NCBI GenBank assembly: GCA_946406115.1
Contig: OX291546.1
Span: 15,679,019 to 15,743,018, forward strand
Origin: Apoda limacodes
Lineage: Eukaryota; Arthropoda; Insecta; Lepidoptera; Limacodidae
Direction: 5' to 3'
Length of the DNA stretch: 64,000 nucleotides
Positions within the stretch are counted from its first letter, which is position 1; each line of letters starts with the position of its first letter. A model generated the notes under the pieces. It made no database searches. It saw only the letters and a program-made list of their open reading frames with translations, and had not been told where the DNA came from. A program made the translations under genes and the position numbers. Positions 11,396 through 23,245 of this stretch are shown in pieces.

Positions 11396-11575
11396 TAATA
11401 TTGTATATGCGTGCGAAAGTAACTTAGTCAGTCTGTCTGTCTGTTACGTCTTCACGCTCACATGTCTGTACCGATTAAGATGAAATGATGATGAAGATGA
11501 CGTAGGCTACTTCACACGCCGTTTAAATCCTACATCATAACCGAATTTGGGGCGGGTGGAACTGCGGGTAAAACT
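11396..11575 (-). repeat. Family A repeat, minus strand
   Basis: Read on the minus strand it gives CCCGCAGTTCCACCCGCCCC, then TAGCCTACGT, and ends in GACAGACAGACTGACTAAGT plus TTTCGCACGC. These are the family A words in order. The (GTCT)n run marks the usual 3' side. Confidence 0.5.
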
Positions 11576-11624
11576 TATATTTGATAATTACAATTTTATA
11601 AAGAGCTGGTGAATATACATATAA

Positions 11625-11759
11625 CTAAAAAAAACCGAACAACTTCAGTCTATAATAAAAGCCGTGGCAGACTCCTCCATCAAGAAAGACATTGCGAAAT
11701 ATAAACTCGACGTCGACCTAGAAACGTTCCGTCTCTGGAGGAACAACAAGAAGACATGA
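11625..11759 (+). pseudogene. Short coding-like fragment (44 codons plus stop)
   Basis: An in-frame stop-to-stop run without an ATG translates to a charged, protein-like peptide including KKDIAKYKLDVDLETFRLW, ending at TGA 11757-11759. It could be the tail of a decayed transposon frame or, less likely, a terminal host exon. CAACTTCAG at 11638-11646 is a weak acceptor. No family recognised. Confidence 0.25.
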
Positions 11760-12568
11760 CCTAAATTTAAAATGAAAAAGGCCTAAAGAAGAAAATTAAT
11801 TACCTAATTACAGTTCTATCATCTTACTTCTTTTCTATTATACAATTAAAACTATATCAGTTATAGTTTTGATTGTGTTGATAGAGCTTTTACCGATATA
11901 ATCTCTTTCAACACGAAGTATAAGTGGGTACGTTATGCATAAATTAATGCTATATAAATACATAAATGCTACCACGTGTACGCACTTTACTGTGTTCGTG
12001 TAGTTTCCAAGCGTGTTCTTCTAAACCTGAATTACCACTACTACAAGTTTTCTGTAGACTTCGACGTTTAGCAATATTTATACACATCGTTAAGATTCCA
12101 GCACACTTTTTCATCCGAATTTTTTTTAGACAACCGAGCTTATATTCGACGTGCACGGCTTGAGACTAACTTTCTATACTTAAGTGTGTGACGTAGTAGT
12201 TAAAATCAACATCGAAACCACAACGCTGTCAACGCTCATCGATGCAATAGAACACGATTATCAAACTTCATTTTGACAGAATAACCAAAGATTATATTTA
12301 TTTAATTTCAAAAGACGTGTGTTAAAAATTAAGTACGACCTTTAATACCCAAGCTATTCAGCGTGTTTACTAACAACATCATTGAATTTCATTTAACTTT
12401 CACTAGGAGATAAAAAAATTAATAGGTAATTTGGTATGGGTTCTTACATGGCCGTGCGGTCAGCGGGGTCACGTCGGCGTTCGGCGAGAAACGCCTCAAT
12501 GCTCACCAAAAATGCAACAGTACCCAATAAACCGATATTTAATAACCAGTAGACACCTGCATATAATA
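11760..12568. other. AT-rich spacer, no gene seen
   Basis: Overlapping 65- and 68-codon frames on opposite strands at 11950-12163 have no motif. No paired repeat. Confidence 0.35.
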
Positions 12569-12730
12569 ACGGGTACTGTATTGTCCATAAATTTCTGAAC
12601 TTTAATAATTTCTAGTTTGAAACAATATTTCTCTAAAAGAGAACAAATTTATTTTATATCTACTTAATGTTGTACAATGGTACAAAAAATATTGCAAAGT
12701 TCAGGAATTTATGCACAGTACAGTACCCGT
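12569..12730. mobile_element. 162-bp MITE with ~40-bp terminal inverted repeats
   Basis: The left end ACGGGTACTGTATTGTCCAT, continuing AAATTTCTGAACTTTAATA, matches the reverse complement of the right end (ACGGGTACTGTACTGTGCAT..AAATTCCTGAACTTTGCAATA) with only a few differences. The middle is AT-rich and has no frame. TA lies close outside both ends, which would suit a Tc1/mariner-type element, but the exact junction is one base ambiguous. Confidence 0.75.
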
Positions 12731-13082
12731 AAAAATACAAATATGTAACTTTACCATATAAATTTATTTAAAAATTAAAATTTATAGGAAAGTTATAATA
12801 GAAAAATCTAATAGTTCTATATGATCTTGACAGGGAAGTGTGCCCAGCGTTTCCGCGTTGAATTATAATTAAAACTCTTTGTGCTTGTAGAAACTTTTTG
12901 ACCACTTGTTATTGCTTCTTTACGAAAATGGCAGAAACATTTAGTAAATAAATTTTTAACGCTTTAACAAAGTATAGTGACTATTTTTACATTTTTAGAT
13001 TGTTATATACATTAGATTGTTTTTACGAAGAGGGAATTCATATTATCCAATCACAAAGCTAATTAGTTAACTGCTTACTATA

Positions 13083-13096
13083 CCCCCCCCCCCCCA
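13083..13096. repeat. Poly-C tract
   Basis: An uninterrupted run of about 13-14 C on the plus strand in AT-rich sequence. Similar C runs at about 50794 and 58512 are associated with other repeats. Confidence 0.8.
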
Positions 13097-13499
13097 TTTT
13101 CACAATATTTTCGTTTATTTATTATATAAAGTTATTTTCATTACATAATATAATTTTTTCATTACAGTGTTTAAATATGACACGTGAATAAAGCACTTAC
13201 AACCGTTCGACAAAAGGTGAACTGTCTATTCAGCTTGTCAACCCCGTTTAAACAGAACGTGCTGCACAAAAAAGCACGGTACGTAATGTATGTTTAACTA
13301 GTTGGTTCGCCCCGGTGTTGCCCGTGCAATTTAACTTATTTCGTCACAGAATAAACGGTAGATCTTCTATACAAACTTTCGTACCCAATTTTACTCCCTG
13401 AGGCTGTACCGGTAATTTTAATTTCCAACAAATAAATGCGTCACTCTTTCTCTTAATGATCAGCTAGATGCCGCTGTACCGGTAATTTAAAATAGTAAC

Positions 13500-13850
13500 G
13501 GCTCCCACTTGGCCGGTTTTCATTATTTGTTGTTAAACTTAAGAGTTCACACTATTTTTCACTGCCAGTTTGAGGTTTGTATGTCTTTCTGTTTTTACGA
13601 TGGAGCAAAAACAACGAAAATGTGTTTCTTGTATGGGGATCCCCCTTAAATTTTAACTTTTTTTTATTTATTGGATGATCCCCTATTATAACAAATACAT
13701 TGTAAAAAAAGGCTTAACCGAAATAGGTAGTATTTTGGTCAAAAACATAGAGTCTTTTGATGATCAGATAGACAGATAGATGAACAGACAGCGTAGTCCG
13801 AGTAATAGGGCTCCGTTGGCACTCGTTGGGTACGAAGCCCTAACAATAAC
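13500..13850 (+). repeat. GTGCGAGTC-family dispersed repeat, 3' part
   Basis: CCCACTTGGCCGGTTTTCAT, then GGAGCAAAAACAACG, GTATGGGGATCCCCCTTAAA and AGTAATAGGGCTCCGTTGGC followed by GGGTACGAAGCCC match the order of the copies at 37.7-38.3 and 50.7-51.15 kb. It is non-coding and typical of abundant lepidopteran interspersed repeats (recollection). Confidence 0.6.
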
Positions 13851-14610
13851 GGGTTTTCATACAAATTTGCAACCCCTTTTTGCCCCCTGTTTTAGTGGAT
13901 GTGTGCAACATAAGACAATCATTCAGAAAATTGCATTATAAAACTAGGTATAGACAAATGTCAATTTAAGAATTAAATTGTTGGTACTTGAATATATACA
14001 AACTAATAGTCAAAGCTTTACAAAGCTTCCGCGCAATCTTCCTACACTTTAATTGCATTATGTTAATTGCGTTCTCGAAGATCACCATTATGTTTTAAGA
14101 CTTATTTCAAATTGCGGAGGTAATTTTGCTATGAACATCTAACTGGGAGATCAATCCATAGTAATTATATAATAATCGATAGCATTAAGAAGAGTGGTTG
14201 TTAAATTGAACGAACGAAATGAGTGAAGCACCATCAAGATTAAGTGTTCGACTATAAAGTACAGCTTCCGGTTGTTTGTCGTGATAGATCTTCTTTGAAC
14301 AGTACATGCCTGCTAAAAAAATTGGACATTTGTAATTACTTGATAACAAATAAAAGATACCTAGGTCTTTATGTAGGTATCTAGATTGTGTTGCGCAAAC
14401 TAAGAGTCCTTGCGAAGTTACTTAAATCTTTTAAATATTTATGTGTGGAAAGGTTGTTGGAAAAACATGTAGCGAAATCTTAATTTATTTAAAAAACTCG
14501 GCACTTCATTGTGTGATAAGTGATATAAGTACGTTTAATACTCTCATTTAGATTATACACAGATTTTTATATATGTATATATATTTTACACATATATAGA
14601 AGAAGAATAA
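13851..14610. other. AT-rich spacer, no gene seen
   Basis: Nothing recognisable beyond short AT-rich microsatellite-like runs such as ATATGTATATATAT near 14570. Confidence 0.4.
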
Positions 14611-14770
14611 GGCTTTTCGGTGAAGGAAAACATCGTGAGGAAATCTGCGTACGTCGAAAGAAAAAAAAAAGATTTTCGTGAAGTTCACAATCCGCACTAT
14701 AGCCCAAATCACCCTTGCTTATGAGGATAGGCCGCGCCCCAACGGTGGGGACGTGTGAAGGATGGAAAGC
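14611..14770 (+). repeat. SINE/LINE-associated repeat, TCGGTGAAGGAAAACATCG family
   Basis: GGCTTTTCGGTGAAGGAAAA, continuing CATCGTGAGGAAATCTG, is repeated almost exactly at 53934-53970. Both copies then have an A-rich run and a CACAATC(C/T)GCACTA word. I recall this as a widespread lepidopteran retroposon segment. It is non-coding. Confidence 0.65.
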
Positions 14771-16075
14771 ATAAAAAAAGAAACTAAAAGAACAGAATGA
14801 CTGATTGACTTACTGATTCAATGACTTATCAACGCACAGTCCAAACGAACGGTCTACGGTAAACTTGAAATTTGCTATGCAAGTTAGTTATATGACGTAG
14901 GGCTCCCCTAAGGAACGAATTTGCTCAATTCATCCGTTAAAAGGATATAATGGGGGCTGTAAGTTTGTATGGTATGGTAAATTCGTTCCTTTGAAACTTA
15001 ATTAAAAAATGGTACTTGGCCATTAGATTAAAAATTAAGATTGACCTGTTGCACCTGTTTTAAAAAATCATCCACTAGGGGCAAAATAGGGGATGAAAAT
15101 TTTTATGACAGTTTAAAGTTTAATCAGACAAAGTTGCGGAAAAATTCTAATTACTTACAAGACAATATATTTGACATTTAATAAGTGCAAATTCTAACTT
15201 ATTACGTGTAGGTAGATAGGTAGGTGCAAGTTATTTGTAGTTACGCTTCCAGGTAACCATTCAGGAAGTAAATTTAATACCAGTGCTTTATTTGTGTATA
15301 TATATGTGTATGTAATTATTCTTGCAATTATTACGCATGGTTAGTGTGAGTTTGTAAGCAATTAGTTCATGAAGTCAAGGGTTTCGTAGATGTTCCGAAC
15401 AATTAAAATGAACAAAAAAACCTTAGGATAAAATATGCAGCGTAATTTAGGACTTATTACAACCATATTATTGTCACTTACTTGGCAGTAAGAGGAAAAG
15501 AAAAAATAATTTGACAGACAAACTAAAATTTTTATTTTTATCATATAGGTGTTTTATAACAATTAGAAACTACCAGCCAGAAACTATTAACCTTATATCA
15601 AAAACTTTTATGACAGCAGACTTCATATTTATATTGCCGTCGATGGTTATAATGACACATCTGCAGAAAATGCGCGACGGAAAATCAGCGTGTTTCCGCC
15701 TGCAGTGCCTTGGCTGCAGGGCACCATACCCAAAGGGTGACAACGGAGGCCTATTAATTACTAAGCTAACGCGAACTATCCGTTCGCCCTTTGTTAAGCT
15801 CTACCTGTAAAATCGAAGTAAGTAGAAGCCTAAAATTTTGACAGAATATGTCAAACTAACTTTACTAATAATGATAAACTACTAATACTAAACTAACACA
15901 AATTAAAAAAAGTAAATATTCTAATACAAGAAAAACGTTTTTGTTATTTTTGTTTTATATATAGGAAAAAAACCATCCAATGACGCATATTTTCTACAGA
16001 ATCGTTATGTTGTGTTCGGATAAAAAAGCTAGACACATAAATACCTAGGGAATGAGCTTTGTCGTTTTGTTTTAA
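14771..16075. other. AT-rich spacer, no gene seen
   Basis: A 99-codon plus frame at 15511-15810 runs through a GC-richer patch (15660-15810) encoding CFRLQCLGCRAPYPKGDNG. It may be a decayed transposon piece, but no family could be named. Confidence 0.3.
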
Positions 16076-16079
16076 CATC

Positions 16080-16345
16080 GCCATCTATTGTCGAGTAGCT
16101 TTAGTGTTGTTGTATCGGTAAAAATAATAGTGTTACTACTCGCCAATAGATGTCAGGAAGAGTCATAGTATTCAGTTTATCGTTGCCTGAAAACACGGAT
16201 AAAATAAGGTTCTTTAAAAATGAAATCTAGCTAGATAGATTTATCGCCTCCAAAACCCCCGCATACTCAATTTCAAGAAAATCATTCGAGCCGTTTCCGA
16301 GATTTACATTATATATCTATATATATAAAAATATGCAAGAATTAC
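16080..16345 (+). repeat. Retroposon 3'-end-like repeat with an internal hairpin, copy 1
   Basis: A hairpin opens the block: CATCTATTGTCGAGTAG (16082) pairs with CTACTCGCCAATAGATG (16136). Next come TTGCCTGAAAACACGGAT, TAGATAGATTTATCGCC, CCCCCGCATACTCAATTTC, GAGCCGTTTCCGAGATT and AAGAATTACTCGTTTAAAG. The same order recurs at 18.04-18.29 kb. The ending is like 3' ends of lepidopteran LINEs (recollection). Confidence 0.65.
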
Positions 16346-18035
16346 TCGTTTAAAGGAATAAGAAAGATAGATAAGTGGATGATAGGTAGTAGGTACATAA
16401 TTTGTGAATCGGATCTAATAACTATCTAAATCTAAAAACGATCAAACTAATATTATAAAAAGAAAGCGTGAGTTTGTTGAAATACTTTTTAGTTTAAAGA
16501 ATGAATTAATCCCCGGCGCCAATAAATTGATTTAAAATAGCTTTCACAGTTTTTAAAGATGCATCACTCTAAATACAATGAGGGCCATCATTTTCAAAAA
16601 TCACATGTGTATACGCGTAAATGTGTGCAAGTGGTCACAGGATTGTCACAGCACCCTTCTGTTTTTCAGGGTTACTCTAGAGAGACGGAAATTGTGGCCA
16701 TTCAGAATATACTCTGATTAAGGTGAACCTTTTTGAGTAAAGTAAGTAATAAATCGTTTTTAAACACGAGTGCTCGACATCTTAAGCGAAAATATAAATA
16801 TTTTTACCTGTATTTTGTAGACAATCTAGTATACTAATTTAATAGAAAACACTTTTTTTTAATTGGAATATGGCGGTGTTAAATTACGTAGGATACCTTC
16901 TTGGTATGTTTTATTCTGAAAAATTTAGTATTCTGTAAGAAATGAAAAATAAACCGCGTTTTAGTGTTTGTTAATAATTTATTGTTATACATCATAATGA
17001 TACTTAACCCGTTCGGCCTTTATCAGCCCTAAATATGGCTGAAAATATGTTTTTTACTATTAAAAAATTGTGACTTTTTGTGTAATTAAACCTGGCACTT
17101 TAAGTTATGGGAATTGGTTATTAAGTTACAGCAGGAACAAAACGGATAAAAAGATAAAGCCTTGAGAAAGCCAGGCGTTCGAATAGACAGACAGACGGAT
17201 AGCGGGTATCGTTGGCATCATTTACATTTTAATAACAAGTATCTAGGAAATACATTTAATTAAAATTCCAATTAGTATAGAGGGCTTAGCACGACTTTCC
17301 GTCATCGTATTGGTAAAGTGACGTTTCTTATTCTTAATGAAAATTACTATAGAGACGCGTGTTAAGCCCTCTGATGAAATTAGGTCAAATTCTTGGAACA
17401 CCACAGCGGTTAATATATGAAGCCCCGATACTTCCTCCTTGCGCCCTCCCAAGGCGGTCGATATTCGCCACTGGTAGCATGGTAGCTGGTTGGTACTCGG
17501 GAAATCTGGTACAGTAGAAGAATTTAATACAGTTGTTTTATCTGTATCAGCTGACGTTACATTACTGTTCATTTTCTTTGATTTTTACGGGGAGATGTAT
17601 TTGTCCCACATTGAAAAACTAATTTATACCATACCTAGGGTTGTCTTGGAGGTATTTACTTTTAATTCACTAGTTCTTTATTGGAACTTTTGGTTAATTT
17701 ATGTGTTTTCTAACAGGTTTATATAACTTTACTCATTTACGACTAAGCTTTGACAAAGTTATCGAGTTACAGCCAATTTACATATTTCTCAGCCAAAACA
17801 GTTTAAAAGGCATCGAAAAAAAAAGAAGTGTTTGTTTTAAATTCAACAAAAAAAGAACATAATACTCTATTTGACAAAGCATGGTGCGAGAACGAGAGGT
17901 TTTACTATTATTCAACCCATGGTAAAAACAACGAAGTTAATAGGTATGTAGTTTTAAAGATATGGATTACATTTTTATTTTACGTATAGGTATGCTTTAT
18001 TTAATAATATAATAAAATTATATTTTATTTTCAGA
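16346..18035. other. AT-rich spacer, no supported gene
   Basis: The longest frame is 109 codons (17572-17243, minus), starting with a polar Ser/Thr-rich stretch and including LPCYQWRISTALGGRKEEV. It has no recognised domain and no partner frame. The remainder is AT-rich with a GACAGACAGACGGATAG word near 17187 that marks a degraded dispersed repeat. Confidence 0.3.
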
Positions 18036-18039
18036 AGCC

Positions 18040-18290
18040 AAATTACAAGATGCCAATAATTCCAACAGATGTCTGGGAGAGTCATATTTTTCAGTTTATC
18101 ATTGCCTGAAAACACGGATTAAATGACGTTTTCTAAAAATGATCTATCTATATAGCTAGATCGATTTATCGCCCCCAAAACCCCCGCATACCAAATTTCA
18201 TGAAAATCGTTGAAGCCGTTTCCAGATTAAGATTAAATATATAAATATACAAGAATTGCTCGTTTAAAAATAAGTAAAGTAAGTAAATAT
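18040..18290 (+). repeat. Retroposon 3'-end-like repeat, copy 2
   Basis: It shares AGTTTATC(A/G)TTGCCTGAAA, CCAAAACCCCCGCATAC, GAAGCCGTTTCC and AAGAATTGCTCGTTTAAA with 16.16-16.35 kb in the same order and strand, at about 80% identity. The first hairpin arm is lost. Confidence 0.65.
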
Positions 18291-20997
18291 AAGTAAACCC
18301 TATATTTGTGGGACGCTTTTGTCATCAAATTAATAAAAGTACCTAAAACATAATGTAAATGCTACTTAACTACTTATATTTATTAAGTAGATAAAACTAA
18401 TAATCTTTATAAAACACCACAACATCATACGTTAAAAAACAATAAACAATATCAATTTTTTATTTTGCTTCATACTATGTTCAATATAAATGCTAGTCAA
18501 TAAATTTACAACTGGCGATCTCATCTCAAACTAATATAAATTTATTTCACCAATAAGTAATGGGCTGTCCTTATTTTCATACTTGTGCACGGCTAAAGCA
18601 TTGGTGATTGTGTTGCACAACGTTACAGCTAAGAGCTTAAGAACATTTGCATAGGAATTCAGCAGTTGTGTCGAAGCGGCTCAGGCCGTACATCAGACAA
18701 TATGGCTGCACCAAACACCATCGTCTGGTCCGGGATGATCTAGATTCTTACTGAATCCTTTCACCGATCGCAGCCTTGGAGATGTTGGGCTCAAAGCCTG
18801 CTGGATCGCCACCGACTATTACCGATACAATATCGTTAACGTCCTATCGTTAACATAGATCTGCGCCAATCGATATACATAAGTAATCGTATATTGTACA
18901 ACTGTATTTAATATATTAGATGGGAGTGTATATAGTTATGTGCTTCGGACACTATCAGTATATAGGCTAACCTCTAATCTTTATATAGGCACATAACTAT
19001 ATATATATATATAAACTTTAATTGCGGCATTTTAATAACGATCCAAATCGCCTTTTTATAAGTCACAAATCGTCTTTCTATAAGTAATAAATTGGGAAGA
19101 ATGGTTTTCTTTGAAAATTTAAAAGGTTCAATATCAAATTAAGAATACATCAGTAGATTGTACCAATGCTAAATAAATCGTACTCACTTAAGCTCAGTTT
19201 CTTTGTTTGTACTATAAATTGGCCAGCTTCTGATTCCGTTGGGTTATTAAACAGTTGTCTATGGTTTTATTTACAAAATGTCAAAATTCTGATGATTAAA
19301 ACCTTGGTATGTGCAATGTATGATCACTATTCATGGCTTAGCAACTGTTTGAATTATACAATGACAGTTTCATTGATCTTTTACAGAATAGAGTACTGTG
19401 CTGGGTGCTATTCACCTGGATAGTTACAATTAAAAAAAAAACTGATAAATATCTGCCTATATACGCATCACTAGTCAGGCTTATATATTTTTTTTGTATA
19501 AAATAACATAATTTCAGAAATTAGCTCGTACACACGATTTAACTCAATTAAAGTCATTTGGATATTAACCAGCTAGATACCTCTGACTTTCATTATTTCT
19601 CCTAGTGACTTATAAAGTCCTAGATCTTACAAATATACAAGATACGTTTAAGATTTATGCCAAGTATCTTGTACACAATAACCGCATTAAATGGATATTT
19701 TTTATCGTAAAACATCTTTCATTAAATTACATTAATTGAAAGGTAATTAGAATGACCTGATTAAAGACAAGTCTTGTAATTATTGTTATCGAAAAGTATT
19801 GGCTATATAACTGTATGTATTTATAAATGAACCTTATCAAATACGGAACCCAAGCCGTCTCCGTAACACTTAATATTTATTTTTTGAATCTGTATGGTAA
19901 TTACTGGCACTTTTCGCGGCTGCTGTGTCGCGGTGAGCACACAAAAACTCTTTGAAGTCGACCTCCATTGACGAACGAAATTATTGCTATCCACTTTTCT
20001 CAGAACTCTCTATTAAAAGCACACGCGAAAAAATGGAATGGCAATTGTAATGTACTTATGACACTTAAAGTAACTTTCTTAATGAATATAGCCCAATAAC
20101 AATCATTCGAAAAGTCAGTACAATTTACTGAGTCGAAATTCTTTACATTAATTGAATAGTTTTCGTGAATGCTATTCCATAATTGCAGCGAGGTCTTGGT
20201 GAAAATGTAACTTATTTCGTGTAGGTACACTCAGTGACATTCTGGATATTATACTAAAGGATGTTTTAATATGGTTTTTTATTTATGGTACACAAAAAAA
20301 TAGTAGAAATCGAGCTATTTTTATTTACTGTTCAATTAAAAAGCATTATTGTTATTTATGGAATGTCATGGTCGATATATAAATTTTAAAAAAAATAAAA
20401 AACTTAAGAGATGCTTTATATATAAGAGCTGACTTCAGCGTTATATAAGCAGCTATAAATAAAGATATTTTATGTGGATAGAAGTGCTATGAATTTATTT
20501 TAAATTATAGCCATTTAATTATTATGAATGAAATCAGATATGACGTCAATATCTACTTGGAAAGAGAATAAATAATACATTTCAAAACTTTACGCATAAT
20601 ACTTGCAGTGTACTATATTTTTATACCAACATTTAAATGCTAGAGTTTTTACTCATTACAATCTACATACATATTAAATACTCTATAAACACACAAATGT
20701 TTAATTTTCAATTTTTGAACGTTTTTTTTTTAATTTCGCATAAGTCTTTACGGAGTAAGTTCGTTTCACCAAAGAATTTACACAAGCACACATTTTTTAT
20801 TAGAAAACCAGCTTTTGCCTGCTGTACTACCCGCGATAACTCGGTTTCTAGGCGGCATATCAAGATAAAACATGCACGAAATTTTAGGTTAGACCTCCAG
20901 CAACACAACGATGAACACCAATTTCGTGCAACAGTTTTAGTGTGATGCGCGTGCAAACATATAGACAGACAAACCGCGTATAAACATACAGACACGG
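18291..20997. other. AT-rich spacer with one GC-richer patch
   Basis: 18590-18860 is GC-richer. On the minus strand it has a 26-codon coding-like run including GGDPAGFEPNISKAAIGERI before a stop, suggesting a decayed coding remnant of unknown type. Elsewhere only AT-rich sequence and short frames are seen. Confidence 0.3.
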
Positions 20998-21192
20998 TAA
21001 ACCATAGACTTTGAGAAATGGAAAATGAAAAATGGCTGTAAAAGTGTGACAAAGACAAAGCTAAACTGTGGTGTCTAATCTAAGAGAAAAGACACCACAG
21101 ATTAACTTTGTCTCTTTCTAAAGTGTGGCCAATTTTGTGAGGCTATTGCGCAGTCCATAGGACAGATTACAGAACTCGAAATCTATGTGGTA
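20998..21192. mobile_element. Palindromic MITE, copy 1 (inverted partner at 44.4 kb)
   Basis: The element folds on itself: GACAAAGCTAAACTGTGGTG pairs with CACCACAGATTAACTTTGTC around a short loop near 21085, and the outer ends ACCATAGACTTTGAG and CTCGAAATCTATGTGGT are also complementary. A second copy lies in opposite orientation at 44425-44632, sharing CAGATTACAGAACTC and GTGGCCAATTT(C)GTGA. There is no frame. I recall this as a common lepidopteran MITE type. Confidence 0.75.
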
Positions 21193-21317
21193 AACAGACT
21201 TATAAACAGACACCCCTGTGATCTTACCGGGACGGTTCCCAAATTATAAAATAAATAAAATAATATGACCTTCATAAATTGTATATTTAAAAATATCGAT
21301 TATTATAAATTCTATGC
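21193..21317. other. Short AT-rich spacer
   Basis: Separates the MITE from the tandem duplication. No feature seen. Confidence 0.4.
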
Positions 21318-21318
21318 T

Positions 21319-21787
21319 TTTAAAACGTTAAATAAAACCCAATCTAAATGCTACTAAAATCTAAAAATGTATTTTTAATGACTCCCTCGCAGCCTAGTTA
21401 GTGGTATTGCCAGCTGCTGTGCAGAGGGCGTCGGTTCAATTCCCGCACTGGACAAACATTTAGGTCATAATATAAACATTTGTTGCTTGTCTTGAGTCTG
21501 GGTATATTTATGTATGATATGTATGTATTAACAATAAAAAAAAGTAATCTTTATGTATTTATATCCGTTGTCTGGTACCCATAACACAAGCTTAGCTTAC
21601 TTTGGGGCCAGAAGGCGGTGCTGTCCAAAAATTGTTAATAAAAATATTATGGCTGTTAAACGTTAGGCCCTAATTTGGTTGTCAATACAAAACCGCAGGC
21701 CAAAACTGTAATTCGTATATGTTTAGGATGATTATTATGTCTAGGTTGTGGTTGGTCAGCATTCAGGATATGACCTGCTTCAAAACC
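21319..21787 (+). repeat. Tandem duplication unit 1 (469 bp), containing a tRNA-derived SINE head
   Basis: This unit is repeated head-to-tail at 21788-22256 with only a handful of substitutions; the fixed offset is 469. Inside it, AGCCTAGTTAGTGG (21391) resembles a pol III A box and GGTTCAATTCC (21433) is a good B box, so a tRNA-derived SINE head is present. A CTTGAGTCTGGGTATATTTA block and an AATAAAAAAAAGTAAT A-rich segment follow, then GTCTGGTACCCATAACACAA. Confidence 0.85.
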
Positions 21788-22256
21788 TTTAAAACGTTAA
21801 ATAAAACCCAATCTAAATGCTACTAAAATCTAAAAATGTATTTTTAATGACTCCCTCGCAGCCTAGTTAGTGGTATTGCCAGCTGCTGTGCAGAGGGCGT
21901 CGGTTCAATTCCCGCACTGGACAAACATTTAGGTCATAATATAAACATTTGTTGCTTGTCTTGAGTCTGGGTATATTTATGTATGATATGTATGTATTAA
22001 CAATAAAAAAAAGTAATATTTATGTATTTATATCCGTTGTCTGGTACCCATAACACAAGCTTAGCTTACTTTGGGGCCAGAAGGCGGTGCTGTCCAAAAA
22101 TAGTTAAAAAAAATATTATGGCTGTTAAACGTTAGGCCCTAATTTGGTTGTCAATACAAAACCGCAGGCCAAAACTGTAATTCTTATATGTTTAGGATGA
22201 TTAATATGTCTAGGTTGTGGTTGGTCAGCATTCAGGATATGACCTGCTTCTTGAAT
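21788..22256 (+). repeat. Tandem duplication unit 2 (469 bp)
   Basis: Near-identical to unit 1. Visible changes include AATCTTTATG to AATATTTATG, ATTGTTAATAAAA to ATAGTTAAAAAAA, TTCGTATATG to TTCTTATATG and ATTATTATG to ATTAATATG. The SINE A and B boxes recur at 21860 and 21902. Such low divergence implies a recent duplication, or an assembly artefact. Confidence 0.85.
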
Positions 22257-22406
22257 TAAAAATAACAGCAAACATACTATATCATGTTTGCTGTTTTAAG
22301 TGTTTCGATTCAAAATAAGACCATTAAGGTATATAACCATATTACTTAATACCATAAAAGGAAAGATGTTATATATTTACCTTACTAAAAATGTCAATAG
22401 TGTCTG

Positions 22407-22890
22407 GTCCTGCACAGAAAAATATAAGTAGAAAAATATTTAAAAGTACAAAGTGATTGTATTGCCATGTAGATATAATTAAATAGAAAGGAGTATAATA
22501 AATATTTTATTTATTAGTTTTTGATTTAAGGATGCAATATTAAATTAATCACGCATCTATATATGAATATAAAAATCAATTGCCGTTTGTTACTCTCACT
22601 AAAACTCGAAAACAGTTAAACCGATGTAGGTAATTCTTTTTTTGGTGTGTTCTTTATTGTTAGAGAAAAAATGTTTATAAGTTACATCTAAATTAAAAAG
22701 TTAACAACCATTCACTATTAGTGCTAAAACTTTGCTTCTTCTCTAATCTTTAGTAAAACAAGGAAAAACAGAGATTTAAATTTGTGCTAAATTGACAGAG
22801 ATATTAACGAATATTTCAGCTTAGTCTACAAACAATCATGCACAAGTAGCATACAGATCTTAATACTTTAGGTTTCTCCATAGTTTACTT
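22407..22890. repeat. Segmental duplication block A+B, copy 1
   Basis: Sub-block A (22407-22510, AAATATTTAAAAGTACAAAG..TATAATTAAATAGAAAG) and sub-block B (22519-22890, from GGATGCAATATTAAATTAAT to GGTTTCTCCATAGTTTACT) are adjacent here. Each recurs in the same order and strand at 23140-23245 and 24361-24668. Block B here holds an extra segment of about 100 bp (about 22560-22660, with ACTCGAAAACAGTTAAACCG) absent from the other copy, probably an inserted repeat. Confidence 0.6.
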
Positions 22891-22907
22891 CAAATAAACA
22901 CGGTACA

Positions 22908-23064
22908 TACTGCCTGTGTTCCTAAATTTGAACCAGCATACTGGCCAGTACGGAGCGACGTCATATTTCGGAACAGTAGTACATACAGCAGTTTGACGTT
23001 AGATAATGACGTCACATCGTATTGGCCAGTATGCTGGTTCAAATTTAGGAACACAGTCAGTATT
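22908..23064. mobile_element. Palindromic MITE with ~57-bp arms
   Basis: Left arm 22908-22964 (TGTTCCTAAATTTGAACCAG, then CATACTGGCCAGTACG and GACGTCAT) is the near-perfect reverse complement of 23006-23064. The 41-bp loop has no coding capacity. Strong similarity between arms suggests a young element or recent inverted duplication. Confidence 0.8.
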
Positions 23065-23139
23065 TGGGCACAATTTTTAAATATACCTACTCGATGTTGG
23101 CTTTTTTTACACATTACTATTATTATTATTATAACTTTC

Positions 23140-23245
23140 AGGTGGGAACATAAAAAAATATTTAAAAATACAAACTGATTTTCTACAAAGTCGTGTAAAT
23201 ATAATTAAAAAGAAAAGATAATAAATATTCATAACCTTTTAATTA
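23140..23245. repeat. Segmental duplication sub-block A, copy 2
   Basis: AAATATTTAAAAATACAAAC, then TATAATTAAAAAGAAAAG and ATAATAAATATT align with 22407-22510. In this copy it is separated from its B partner by about 1.1 kb that contains a LINE-end/minisatellite block. Confidence 0.5.

Noticed and set aside
17243..17572. 109-codon minus-strand frame with a Ser/Thr-rich start
   Set aside because: No domain, no partner frame, no splice context; length is within chance for this much DNA.
18680..18815. Short peptide-like run GGDPAGFEPNISKAAIGERI as a host exon
   Set aside because: Only 26 codons between stops, no splice signals; more likely a decayed transposon piece.
20637..21058. Overlapping 102- and 116-codon frames on opposite strands
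   Set aside because: Both run into the palindromic MITE and have no known domain.
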